A stretch of DNA of 64,000 nt. Origin: HRBIN16 sp049969495 (lineage in GTDB: Bacteria; Armatimonadota; HRBIN16). Shown one piece after another: positions 40,627-49,089 of this stretch (the first letter of the stretch is position 1; every line of letters starts with the position of its first letter). The notes under the pieces are model-generated. The model searched no databases. It saw only the letters and a program-made list of their open reading frames with translations, and was not told the DNA's origin. The DNA lies in contig JBMFOT010000005.1 of assembly GCA_049969495.1 (NCBI GenBank), forward strand, positions 1 to 64,000, read 5' to 3'. A program made the position numbers and the translations under genes.

Positions 40627-42486
40627 TCATCCCGCACTGCTGCTTCCACCGCCACCGCCGCCTCCCCCGCCTCCACTGAAACCACCGCCACTGCTGGTAC
40701 TGGAGGAGAGCGCGCTGGTGAGGTTCTGCAAGTTCTGCACAAAGTTCGTCATGCCCGACAGCGAATCCGTCGAGAACGTTTCACCGGAGGCGGTGTAATA
40801 CCAGGAAGGATGCGACAGGGCAGTATCATACTCTCGCGCCAGCAACGCCAGATTGTGGATCAGTTTCTCCGCCACACCTAACGATACCGCATACACCAGA
40901 TACCGCTCCCATAGAGGGAGCAGCTCCGGTCCCGCCTCGCGCATAGCGGAGAAGTCGCTCATGAACCGCTTGAAGGCATCCCATCGCTGGTACTCGCGTG
41001 CTGCTTCAGGGCTGCGACGGGAGAGCGAAACAGTGGCAATGATGCCCAGCACCACACTGACGGGTAATATCGTGATCAGGCTCACCGGAAAAGTGACCAG
41101 AGAGCCAATGCCGCCCGCTATCACCAGATGCGTCAGGAACCGGTTTCTTGCCCTCTCGCTCTGCGCATCATCCAGCCGAAAATACTGCCTCTCAAACCAG
41201 CGACGCATTCGCTTGCCCCAGCCTTCCACAAAGCGATACATGCGGGTTTTGCTGCCAGAGGTCTTTTCTGCCCAGCTGCGCAGCTCGCTTTCGGTCACTG
41301 CCTTGCCATCGCCAGCCTCAAGGAACAGCACCCGCAGTGCTTCACGCTCAAACGGCTTCAGCGCACGTGCTTTACGCCCTACAGGTTGCATCACTTCGCC
41401 GGTGAGCATGCCTTCTCCCTCAGGAGTAAGCACGTAGCGTCGTTCGGTGCTGCGCAGTAAGCCCAGTAACGCTTTGTTCTCAAACTCCTCGATACGCAGG
41501 TAGCCCAGCCTTGCCGCCTCCAGCACCGTTGCCGAGAAGCCCTTAATCACCTCCGACGGCTGCGCTCTACTCTGTGTGAGGATGGCAGGTACCACAGCGG
41601 GAGGTAAATCGCGCGGAGGTTCGCGTTCGTACTCTATTTCCGGCACCTCCGGCTCACGACCATAGCGGTTGTAGACGACCACCAGATAGCCGATGAAGCC
41701 CACACACAACAGCAGAGCGATAGGCGTCTCGATAACAATCCAGAGACCGACGAGCCGGGCGATGCGCTCGCGCCGCTTTGCCTCCTGAAGTTCCCTCTCG
41801 GCGAAGCGACGTTCCTCCTCCAGAAAAGATTCATAACGGTTACCTGCCTGCAGGGGCGCGCTGGCGAAAATAGCGGGGTCGAGCAATACCCGTACCTCCA
41901 CAAAGCTGTCGGTGGGGATATCGGCCTGCCGCATCTCCGCCCGTGTGAATTTGGGGTGTATGCTTAATTTGCCCGGTGCGGCGCGACTGTGCACGAACAC
42001 CTTGAACAGCTTCGGACTGGCATCAGGGGGCAGAATGACAATCCTCACCTCATCCAGCGGCGCATGTTCGTCCTCTATCGCTTTCCAGTAGAACTGTGCC
42101 ACATCCGAATATCTCTGCACGGCGTTGCGGATACGGTAGCGCAGAAGGAACCTTTTTGTAGTATCCTGCGCCTGATACTCCCAACGCAGCACCGCATATT
42201 CGCCTTCAGAGGTTTGGGAATGGTGCAATGGCTGTTTGGTATCCGCATCCCACACACCGAGATACTCGATCCCGTAGCGTCCGTACTGCCCCCGGGTACT
42301 GCGCTTCAGGTTCGCCCAGCTGAAGGAGCCGGAGAAGCGGAAGACGCGCAGCTCCTCTACCTCAGCGTCACCGTTCGGCAGAAGGCGGTACGTTTGTGCA
42401 ATCAGCGGATGGTCATACTCCTTCGCCGCCGCCGTTGTGAGCAGGAACAGGGTCAAACACAGCCCGACATAGCAAGTGATTCGCAC
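40627..42486 (-). CDS. DUF2207 membrane protein
   Basis: A 619-residue exported membrane protein: signal peptide, a beta-rich extracytoplasmic DUF2207 domain (about 25-205, LIAQTYRLLPNGDAEVEELR, YGRYGIEYLGVWDADTKQPL, FLLRYRIRNAVQRYSDVAQF), a membrane helix (LVGLWIVIETPIALLLCVGF), a winged-helix-like cytoplasmic region (LEAARLGYLRIEEFENKALL), a pair of helices around residue 450-480 and a C-terminal Gly-rich tail (SSGGGFSGGGGGGGGG). The tail and order are typical of YciQ/DUF2207 proteins. Function unknown. Its start codon is only 18 bp from the decayed transposase on the other strand. Confidence 0.85.
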   Translation of the reverse strand: MRITCYVGLCLTLFLLTTAAAKEYDHPLIAQTYRLLPNGDAEVEELRVFRFSGSFSWANLKRSTRGQYGRYGIEYLGVWDADTKQPLHHSQTSEGEYAVLRWEYQAQDTTKRFLLRYRIRNAVQRYSDVAQFYWKAIEDEHAPLDEVRIVILPPDASPKLFKVFVHSRAAPGKLSIHPKFTRAEMRQADIPTDSFVEVRVLLDPAIFASAPLQAGNRYESFLEEERRFAERELQEAKRRERIARLVGLWIVIETPIALLLCVGFIGYLVVVYNRYGREPEVPEIEYEREPPRDLPPAVVPAILTQSRAQPSEVIKGFSATVLEAARLGYLRIEEFENKALLGLLRSTERRYVLTPEGEGMLTGEVMQPVGRKARALKPFEREALRVLFLEAGDGKAVTESELRSWAEKTSGSKTRMYRFVEGWGKRMRRWFERQYFRLDDAQSERARNRFLTHLVIAGGIGSLVTFPVSLITILPVSVVLGIIATVSLSRRSPEAAREYQRWDAFKRFMSDFSAMREAGPELLPLWERYLVYAVSLGVAEKLIHNLALLAREYDTALSHPSWYYTASGETFSTDSLSGMTNFVQNLQNLTSALSSSTSSGGGFSGGGGGGGGGGSSSAG

Positions 42487-42503
42487 CCTTTATCTCCTAA
42501 CAG

Positions 42504-43291
42504 GTGTCTCTGGTTACTTCGACACCCACTGAGTTCTTCCTGTTGCTGAGCGAGTTTGCGTTGCCTGCCTTAGGCACGCTTGTCTACCGCTTCCATCACC
42601 TCCAGCAGGAACGGCTGCAGCAGTTGCTCACTTGGTTAGCACAGCAGGGCATCGCGTTAGAGCAGCCGACTGGTGAAACACCGTGTGCTTTTGTGGACGG
42701 CACCGGTTTTGGGTATGCTGGGGTGTTTGTGTCGCAGTATTTGCGTGGGGCGGCGGTGCGTCGGCAGCGTGCGCATGTGAAAGCGACGGTGATGGGTTAT
42801 AGTCAGGGTGGTCAGTTATGGGTGATGGGATTATCGTTGGGGGAGGCGTATGCGGATGAAGGGAGGTTATTGCGGGAGTGGGTAGAGCGGTATGGTCGTG
42901 GTGGTGTGGCTTCGGGCACTTTGTTGGTGGGGGATGGGTTGTATGGTCATCGGGCTGAGTTGTTGCGGTTATTGGAGGGTGTTGGTTTTTTGCCTGTGGC
43001 GCGTGTTCGGGAGGGTTTGTGGCATGGTGTTCGTTCGGATGCTCGGTTACGTGCTCGGTTGCGTGCGCAGCAGTATAGTTGGGCTTTAAGGGAGCGTTAC
43101 CGGATTGAGCAGTTGTTTGGGAGTGTGAAGGGCGCGTATGGGAGTGTGTGTAGAGCGCGTTCGTGGGCAGGTGCTATGGTATGGGTATGGGGGATGTTTG
43201 TATTGTGGAACTTGGTGGGCGTGGTGCGGTTGGCTGGGGGAGGCAGTTTTTTCGTAGCGTTTTTTGTGGTGTTTATGGATACGGGGTGTCT
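42504..43291 (+). mobile_element. Decayed insertion sequence with DDE transposase
   Basis: The reading frame starts at GTG 42504 and stays open to 43499, but only the part to about 43285 looks like transposase; beyond that it reads through host DNA into the TldD/PmbA gene in another frame, so the natural stop is lost. The DDE residues are visible: D in CAFVDGTGFGYAG, D in TLLVGDGLYGHRAELL, E in ERYRIEQLFGSVKGAYGS, placing it in the IS4/IS5 superfamily. The N-terminus is short and lacks a DNA-binding domain. Codon use is T/G-rich and unlike the neighbours. No convincing terminal inverted repeats; GGTGTCT occurs as a direct repeat at both sides (42503 and 43285), possibly the target duplication. 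Confidence 0.75.
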
Positions 43292-43321
43292 ACATGATTT
43301 CTCGAACATCCTCACCGCATC

Positions 43322-43350
43322 TTGCCTCTATCAGCTCATCGTGATACAAT
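43322..43350 (+). promoter_or_regulatory. Predicted promoter of the TldD/PmbA gene
   Basis: TTGCCT (43322-43327), a 17-bp spacer and TACAAT (43345-43350), 33 bp before the ATG; GGAGG lies between. The promoter lies outside the insertion element, so the gene is still expressed from its own site. Confidence 0.55.
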
Positions 43351-43383
43351 ACCCTCGCGCCAATATGCGGACGGAGGCAGTCG

Positions 43384-44670
43384 ATGAACGAGAAAGAAGC
43401 GCGAGAGATTTGCGAGAAAGCCATCGCCTTCAGCGAGGCAGAGCATGTTCAGGTGAACCTCTATGGGGCACGCGAAGCCTCTACCCGTTACGCGAATAAT
43501 GAAATCACCCAGAACGTCGCCAGAGCACAAACCACCCTGCGCGTGCTGTGCGCCTACGGCAATAAGGTGGGACGGTGTAGCACCAACCGGCTGGATACCG
43601 ATTCCATCCGCGAGGCGGTAAAGCGTGCTGAGGAGATGGCGCGTGTCGCAGAACCCGACACGGAGTTTCTCCCCCCGCCAGAACCTGCGATGTATCGCCC
43701 GATACAGGCGTATGCAGACGGTACCGCACACGCTACCCCTGAAGACCGTGCCCGCGTGGTAAGGCAGGTCATCGGCGAAGCGAAGTCGCGAGCGCTGAAG
43801 ACGGCGGGAAGCTTCGCGACGAACTCCAGCGTCGTGGCGGTCGCAAATAACAAGGGACTGTTTGGTTTCCATACCGCCACGCAGGCATCGCTGGTATGCA
43901 CCATGATGGCGGAGGACGGCAGTGGCTGGGTTGAGCAGACGCATGAGGATATGAACGCCATCTCCCCGGAGGCGGTCGCTAAGCGAGCCGCCGACAAGGC
44001 GGAAGCGGCGCGTCACCCACGAGAGGTCCCGCCGGGCGATTATACGGTGGTGCTGGAACCGGCGGCGGTGGCGGAACTGCTAGCCTATATGGCGTGGAGC
44101 ATGGACGCCAAAGCCGCCGACGAAGGGCGTTCCGCCTTTACCGGGAAGGAAGGAACCGCCGTCGGGAACAATCTGGTCACCCTGCAGTCCCTGCCCGCGC
44201 ATCCCGAGTGCCCAGCAGAGCCTTTCTTCGACGATGGGATGCCCACGTCGGATGTGACGTGGATAGAGCAGGGCGTGCTGAAGACGCTGGTGTACAGCCG
44301 ATTCTGGGCGCACAAGCAAGGTAAAACCTTCACCGGTCCCCCATCCAATCTCATCCTGCAGGGTGGAAGCCACTCGCTGGATGAACTGGTAGCGCAGGTG
44401 GAGGACGGTCTGCTCATCACGCGATTCTGGTACATTCGCTTCGTAGACCCGATGCAACTGTTGTTGACCGGTATGACACGTGACGGGGTGTATCGCATTA
44501 AAGGGGGTAAAGTCACTCATGCGGTGAAAAACCTGCGATTCAATGAAAGTCCGCTGGTCGTGCTCCAGAACGTGCAGTCGCTGGGCATTCCGCAGCGTGT
44601 GGAGGGTAGACTGCTTGTGCCACCGGTGGTGGTGAACAACTTCACGTTCAGCAGCACGACCACCTTCTGA
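43384..44670 (+). CDS. TldD/PmbA (TldE-type) protein
   Basis: A 428-residue member of the TldD/PmbA family, the protease pair that matures microcin B17 and degrades CcdA. It has the family N-terminus (EICEKAIAFSEAEHVQVNLY, STRYANNEITQNVARAQTTL) and the C-terminal half (YTVVLEPAAVAELLAYMAWS, FTGPPSNLILQGGSHSLDEL, GMTRDGVYRIKGGKVTHAVK) but no HExxxH zinc motif, so it corresponds to the non-catalytic TldE/PmbA subunit. The catalytic TldD, normally adjacent, is not in the window; the insertion element just upstream is where it would be expected. No frameshift inside the gene. Confidence 0.88.
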   Translation: MNEKEAREICEKAIAFSEAEHVQVNLYGAREASTRYANNEITQNVARAQTTLRVLCAYGNKVGRCSTNRLDTDSIREAVKRAEEMARVAEPDTEFLPPPEPAMYRPIQAYADGTAHATPEDRARVVRQVIGEAKSRALKTAGSFATNSSVVAVANNKGLFGFHTATQASLVCTMMAEDGSGWVEQTHEDMNAISPEAVAKRAADKAEAARHPREVPPGDYTVVLEPAAVAELLAYMAWSMDAKAADEGRSAFTGKEGTAVGNNLVTLQSLPAHPECPAEPFFDDGMPTSDVTWIEQGVLKTLVYSRFWAHKQGKTFTGPPSNLILQGGSHSLDELVAQVEDGLLITRFWYIRFVDPMQLLLTGMTRDGVYRIKGGKVTHAVKNLRFNESPLVVLQNVQSLGIPQRVEGRLLVPPVVVNNFTFSSTTTF

Positions 44671-44740
44671 GGTCAGGCACAGAAGGAGATACATCTTGCG
44701 TAACGAAACATGTAACGCATCCGCAAATCAAGGAGGAACC

Positions 44741-45763
44741 ATGAGAAGTATCTGGCTGAACGGCATAGTCGCTGCATCGCTTGTGCTGGCGTGGAGTAGC
44801 GCGGTATGGGCGCAGGCGAAACCACCGGCCCAGAAGCCCGCACCGAAGCCAACTCCTGCCGCGTCGAACGTGGTGGGGCGAGTAGGTGGGGCGGTCATCA
44901 CACGCGACGAGATGCTCCGAACGCTGGAAGCGTGGTACGGTCCGCAGGTGGTAGAGGACCTGATTTCGCTGAAGATTGTCGAGCAGGAGGCGAAGAAGTA
45001 CGGTATCACCGCCACCGCAGCGGAGGTCAACCAGCGATATAACGAGGCGATTGACGGGATGCGCGCGCGCGTTCCGCCGGGCGCGGATGTATACGTGGAG
45101 CTGGCAAAACAGGGCTGGACCCGGGCGCACATGGAAGCGGTGCTGAGACGTGCCTTGTTGCTGGAGAAGCTGGTGGCTCGCACCGTGCGCGATACCGACT
45201 TCATTCAGGCGCGTCACATCCTGATACAGCCGCAGATGCCCGCCATCTCCCCGGACCAGAACGTGAGCGCGGAGGAACGACAGAAGATGTTCGCCGAGGT
45301 GCGTGCGAAGGCGGAGGAAGAGGCGAAGACAAAGGCGTGGAAGGTGTATGAAGAAATCAAGGCGGGTAAGGACTTTGCCGAAGCGGCGAAGGAGTACTCC
45401 GACGACCGTTCGAACAAGGACAAAGGCGGCGACCTGGGGGCTTTCGCGCGTGGTATGATGGTGCCGGAGTTCGAACAGGCGGCTTTCTCGCTGAAGCCGG
45501 GCGAGATTAGCGAACCGGTCAAAACACCGTACGGCTGGCACATCATCAAGGTGGAGAAGCTGGGTAAGGACATCCCTGCGGTGGAGAAGGCGAGATTGAC
45601 ACAAACCATCGTGCGCCAGCGCATGGGGCAGTACTATCAGGATTTGCTGAAACGGGCGAACGGGCAGAATCTGTTGCTGCCGAAACCCTCGGCGGAGGCA
45701 CAACCCCGCACACCGAGAATGGGTACTCCGGCAGTGCCACCTCCGCCACCACCGAATCGATAG
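44741..45763 (+). CDS. Parvulin-type peptidyl-prolyl isomerase (SurA/PrsA-like)
   Basis: A 340-residue exported foldase. The ATG at 44741 has AGGAGG in front and starts a signal peptide (NGIVAASLVLAWSSAVWA). Then come a Pro/Lys-rich linker, a SurA-N-like helical region with NVVGRVGGAVITRDEML (about 50-160), and a single rotamase domain (about 165-310): ARHILIQPQMP, KDFAEAAKEYSDDRSNKDKG, GDLGAFARGMMVPEFEQAAF, SEPVKTPYGWHIIKVEKL. The domain has the parvulin consensus, including H at ARHI and the final HII. It assists folding of exported proteins. Tail is Pro-rich. Confidence 0.9.
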   Translation: MRSIWLNGIVAASLVLAWSSAVWAQAKPPAQKPAPKPTPAASNVVGRVGGAVITRDEMLRTLEAWYGPQVVEDLISLKIVEQEAKKYGITATAAEVNQRYNEAIDGMRARVPPGADVYVELAKQGWTRAHMEAVLRRALLLEKLVARTVRDTDFIQARHILIQPQMPAISPDQNVSAEERQKMFAEVRAKAEEEAKTKAWKVYEEIKAGKDFAEAAKEYSDDRSNKDKGGDLGAFARGMMVPEFEQAAFSLKPGEISEPVKTPYGWHIIKVEKLGKDIPAVEKARLTQTIVRQRMGQYYQDLLKRANGQNLLLPKPSAEAQPRTPRMGTPAVPPPPPPNR

Positions 45764-45802
45764 CGTTCTTGTAGAACATATCTGTGAGGAGGAGGAGCAA
45801 CC

Positions 45803-46969
45803 ATGAGTAAGCGCAAGCTGAACGTGGCGCTAATCGGCTACCAGTTTATGGGCAAAGCGCACAGTAACGCCTATCGACAGGTCGCTCGTTTCTTCGACGA
45901 CCTGGAAGTGGAACCGGTGCTCAAGGTCATCTGCGGGCGCAATGAAGAGAACGTGCGCAAAGCCGCGCAGAAATACGGCTGGGAAGAGTACGACACCTCG
46001 TGGGAGCGCGTGGTAGAGCGCAAGGACATCGACCTGGTGGACGTATCGGTGCCGGGCAACATGCACGCACCCATCGCTATCGCTGCGGCGAACGCGGGCA
46101 AGATGGTGCTGTGCGAGAAGCCGCTCGCGAACACGCTGGCAGAAGCCCGACAGATGTACGAGGCGGTGCAGAAAAACAAAGTGCCCAACGCGCTGTGTCA
46201 CAACTATCGCTTTGCTCCGGCGGTACAGCTCGCTAAACAGCTTATCGATGAGGGGCGCATCGGCAAGATTTACCACTTCCGCGGCACCTACCTGCAGGAC
46301 TGGATTGTCGACCCCAACTTCCCCCTGGTGTGGCGACTGCAGAAAGAGGTGGCAGGTTCGGGAGCACACGGTGACCTGAACGCACACCTGATCGACATGG
46401 CACGCTTCCTCGTGGGCGAAATCGCCGAAGTATCGGGCATGATGGAGACCTTCATCAAGCAACGGCCGAAGCTGGCGGCTGCCGATGACCGCCTAGGTGG
46501 CGTTGCCAGCAGCGAGATGGGGGAGGTGACCGTGGACGACGCCGCGCTGTTCCTGGTGCGCTTCGAGAACGGCGCCATCGGTAGCATCGAAGCCACCCGC
46601 TTCGCGCTGGGACGTAAGAACTATAACCGATTCGAAATTAACGGCAGCAAGGGGAGCCTCGTGTTCAACTTGGAGCGGATGAATGAGCTGGAGGTGTACT
46701 TGCAGGACGATCCACCACATATCCGGGGCTTCCGCGTGGTGCAGGCAAGCGACAGTGTACACCCCTTCATGAGTGCATGGTGGCCTGTCGGGCATATTAT
46801 CGGCTACGAGCACACGTTCATCAACCTCGTCTACACCATGCTGAAGGCGTTCGACAAGGGGGAGCAGTTCAAGCCGAACTTTGAGGACGGCGTGCGCAAT
46901 CAGGCGGTGCTCGAAGCGGTCGACATCTCCAGCCAGCAAAAACGCTGGGTGAGTATCTCGGAACTGTAG
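45803..46969 (+). CDS. Gfo/Idh/MocA family oxidoreductase
   Basis: A 388-residue NAD(P)-dependent sugar or inositol dehydrogenase. N-terminal Rossmann fold: LNVALIGYQFMGKAHSNAY (G-x-x-x-M-G), followed by DVSVPGNMHAPIAIAAANAG and the EKP motif (VLCEKPLANTLAEARQM). The C-terminal alpha/beta domain holds the catalytic His in SGAHGDLNAHLIDMARFLVG (G-D-x-x-x-H). The usual xylose, galactose or inositol specificity cannot be told. GGAGGAGG precedes the ATG. A strong terminator follows at 46986, so it is the last gene of its unit. Confidence 0.93.
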   Translation: MSKRKLNVALIGYQFMGKAHSNAYRQVARFFDDLEVEPVLKVICGRNEENVRKAAQKYGWEEYDTSWERVVERKDIDLVDVSVPGNMHAPIAIAAANAGKMVLCEKPLANTLAEARQMYEAVQKNKVPNALCHNYRFAPAVQLAKQLIDEGRIGKIYHFRGTYLQDWIVDPNFPLVWRLQKEVAGSGAHGDLNAHLIDMARFLVGEIAEVSGMMETFIKQRPKLAAADDRLGGVASSEMGEVTVDDAALFLVRFENGAIGSIEATRFALGRKNYNRFEINGSKGSLVFNLERMNELEVYLQDDPPHIRGFRVVQASDSVHPFMSAWWPVGHIIGYEHTFINLVYTMLKAFDKGEQFKPNFEDGVRNQAVLEAVDISSQQKRWVSISEL

Positions 46970-46985
46970 GCCGGCGCATCTCGAA

Positions 46986-47053
46986 GCACACGGATAGGCA
47001 CGGATGAGACGGATTAGCGCGGATACTATCCGTGTTCATCCGTGTGCGTTTTT
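46986..47053 (+). terminator. Long ATCCGTG-repeat hairpin with T-tail
   Basis: GCACACGGAT (46986-46995) and ATCCGTGTGC (47038-47047), plus CACGGAT (46999-47005) and ATCCGTG (47028-47034), form a stem of about 19 pairs counting G-U in between, followed by a T5 run. It lies 17 bp after the oxidoreductase stop. The ATCCGTG unit is a common intergenic repeat type in many bacteria; here it appears to act as a terminator. Confidence 0.7.
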
Positions 47054-47141
47054 CCCCCGAAGGACACGGATTGACGCAGGACTCCCGCTTTCCCCGCCGA
47101 AATAAAGAAAAAAACATTACCACACAAAGGGGGTGGTTCCC

Positions 47142-47873
47142 ATGGCGACCGTGGTGGTCAGCGTGGACTGCGCGGCGGCAAACCAGGGACAGTGTTACAC
47201 ACCCGAACTGGTGCGCGTCGCGGAAGAGTTCCACGTGCCCATGACATGGTTCATCACCGTATCCGCAAGCGACCCAATGAGCAACATCATGCTCTACCAC
47301 CGTGAGTATCTGCACCGAATCCCCTCCTGGCATGAAATCGGTCTGCGCGTGCACTTTCAGAGCAACGGTAACTACATCGCCGACGAACGAGAGCGTGCCA
47401 TGCTGATTCAGGAAGGCAAAGACCTGCTCAAGCAGTGCCATGTCAAGCCCACAGCGTTTCGCGCGGCGGATTATGCCCTGCAGGCTTCCGACTTGCGTTA
47501 TCTGGAGGACATCGGCATTGTGGTGGACGGGACACCGGCACCCGGCGTCGTCATAGAGGGCAGAGCGGACTGGAGCGGTGCTCCTGCCCAGCCGTACCAC
47601 CCTGCATACAACGACCTGAAGGCGCAGGGTGATGCAAAGCTGTTACTGGTGCCTCTGGCGACACACGAGGGGCAGGCGGCATATCTGGACATGGAATGGG
47701 GTTTCCTGCAAACGATTATGGAGCGCTATCTTCAGCAGAGCTCGGTCATCAGCATTGCAGCACGCGATTGGGCGAACGGGGTGGCGAACTGGCGCAGCTG
47801 CGTGCAGTTTCTGCGCGGGCGCGGCTGTCGCTTCGTGACGCTATCGCAACTGGCTTCCGAGTGGGGTAGGTAG
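47142..47873 (+). CDS. Polysaccharide-deacetylase-like (NodB fold) protein
   Basis: A 243-residue cytoplasmic-looking protein from ATG 47142, which has GGGGGTGG in front. The fold pattern is NodB-like: strand VVVSVDCAAA in place of the usual TFDDG, then VPMTWFITVSASDPMSN (where deacetylases have ATFFV), GLRVHFQSNGNYI (H-x-x-x-[NH] metal site), AFRAADYALQASDLRYLEDI (R-x-P-like region) and a final VSNWRSCVQFLRGR region. The catalytic Asp pair is reduced to D in SVDC. It may hydrolyse an unusual amide or be inactive. No signal peptide, so not a cell-wall deacetylase of the classic type. Confidence 0.6.
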   Translation: MATVVVSVDCAAANQGQCYTPELVRVAEEFHVPMTWFITVSASDPMSNIMLYHREYLHRIPSWHEIGLRVHFQSNGNYIADERERAMLIQEGKDLLKQCHVKPTAFRAADYALQASDLRYLEDIGIVVDGTPAPGVVIEGRADWSGAPAQPYHPAYNDLKAQGDAKLLLVPLATHEGQAAYLDMEWGFLQTIMERYLQQSSVISIAARDWANGVANWRSCVQFLRGRGCRFVTLSQLASEWGR

Positions 47874-47885
47874 CGCATTGGGGGG

Positions 47886-48161
47886 CTACCACGCGATATG
47901 AAAACTGCTGTATACACCCGTGGCGTCCCCCCACTGCACCGACACGTCGGTCACCCGTGCCGCAGGCGGGCCCTGTCTCAATAAGGTGAGCAGTTGGTTC
48001 AGCGACTTTTCGTCGCCTTCTGCAATCACCTCCACCTGTCCGGATGGCAGGTTGCGCACTGTGCCGTCTAGTCCCAGAGCGCGGGCGTATCGCAGCACAA
48101 AGGCGCGGTAACCCACGTTCTGCACCCGCCCCGAAACCAGCGCGACCATCCGTTTGCGCAT
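47886..48161 (-). CDS. acyP: Acylphosphatase
   Basis: A 91-residue acylphosphatase that hydrolyses carboxyl-phosphate bonds. The catalytic signature GRVQNVGYRAF (Arg in R-A-F and the G-x-V-Q-x-V-G-x-R loop) and LDGTVRNLPSGQVEVIAEG with the catalytic Asn are complete. The substrate in vivo is unclear for the family. It ends 12 bp before the convergent NodB-like gene and lies 5 bp after the HDOD gene on the same strand, probably in one transcript. Confidence 0.95.
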   Translation of the reverse strand: MRKRMVALVSGRVQNVGYRAFVLRYARALGLDGTVRNLPSGQVEVIAEGDEKSLNQLLTLLRQGPPAARVTDVSVQWGDATGVYSSFHIAW

Positions 48162-48166
48162 GGCGG

Positions 48167-49069
48167 TTACGTCACCCCGAAGGCAGATTGCGCCTCGATA
48201 ACCTCCTTCGCCACCACGAGGCGTATCGGTTCATATTGTTCTTCGGGGATAGCGAGGAACTCCTTCACCGCAGGGTCCATTTCATGCTGGATGCCCGGTA
48301 TCAACACGCCTATCTCCGCCTGATTCACCAGGCAATTGGCGGCGTGGACCAGCGCAGTCGGCTCAAACAGCTCTTTATCCGCCTGAGAAGGGTTGTGATG
48401 GTAAGCGATGCCGGCGCGAATGGCGGCCGGCAGGTTCCATTTTTGGGCGGCAAATTCGCCCAGTTCGGTATGCGTGGAACCCAGCACCTTCGACTCCATC
48501 GCCAGTATCTCTTCCACCGTACCAGAGGTGACCTCCATACTGCGCGAGATGAACACGTCCATCTCTTCGGGCAGGAACTGGTCGGCGATGAGTTTACCGA
48601 TGTCGTGCAGCAATCCGGCGAGGAACACCTCCTCGTCCCATTTGGAGCGTTTCAAGCGCGCCAGCACCCTGCCCGCAATGGCGGTTGCCAGAGAATGCCG
48701 CCAGTACTCCTGACGGTTGAAGCGCGACTTGCGCTGGCGAGCGTGCACCATCGCATGGAAGGTCAACGACATCACGATGGTGCGGATGGTGTTCATGCCC
48801 AGCACGGCGATGGCGCGGCTGACGGTAGATATTCTACCGTTCCCACCGTAGTAGGCAGAGTTCGCCATGCGCAATACCTTCGCCGCGAGTGCAGCATCCT
48901 GCGTGATGACCCTCTCGAAGTCGCGTGTGGAAGCGCGCGGGTCATCTATCAGCTTCATCACCTGCACGGTGACGTGTGGCAAGGGCGGAAGCCCCACCGC
49001 ACGCGATATTCTTATGCCGAGAGCATCCCGATCGTTCACATTCTTGATTATCGGTAAACGACGGGGCAA
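48167..49069 (-). CDS. HDOD domain signalling protein
   Basis: A 300-residue protein with one HDOD domain: LPPLPHVTVQVMKLIDDPRA, FERVITQDAALAAKVLRMAN, SAYYGGNGRISTVSRAIAVL, EVFLAGLLHDIGKLIADQFL and ELGEFAAQKWNLPAAIRAGI. HDOD domains resemble HD phosphohydrolases but generally lack the full metal-binding set and act in signalling (chemotaxis, stress, phosphorelays); here LHDIGK is present, as is usual for HDOD. The remaining C-terminal part is helical. No input domain, so the partner must be another protein. It is followed by acylphosphatase 5 bp downstream. Confidence 0.9.
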   Translation of the reverse strand: MPRRLPIIKNVNDRDALGIRISRAVGLPPLPHVTVQVMKLIDDPRASTRDFERVITQDAALAAKVLRMANSAYYGGNGRISTVSRAIAVLGMNTIRTIVMSLTFHAMVHARQRKSRFNRQEYWRHSLATAIAGRVLARLKRSKWDEEVFLAGLLHDIGKLIADQFLPEEMDVFISRSMEVTSGTVEEILAMESKVLGSTHTELGEFAAQKWNLPAAIRAGIAYHHNPSQADKELFEPTALVHAANCLVNQAEIGVLIPGIQHEMDPAVKEFLAIPEEQYEPIRLVVAKEVIEAQSAFGVT

Positions 49070-49089
49070 ATAGAAGAGCCTTCTTGAGC

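Noticed and set aside
42521..43290. GACACCC at 42521 and GGGTGTC at 43284 as terminal inverted repeats of the element
   Set aside because: Only 7 bp match, they lie inside the reading frame and nothing extends the similarity; listed only as uncertain ends.
46986..47053. CRISPR-like direct repeats (ATCCGTG/CACGGAT)
   Set aside because: The units are arranged as one stem-loop with a T-tail and not as evenly spaced repeats with spacers.
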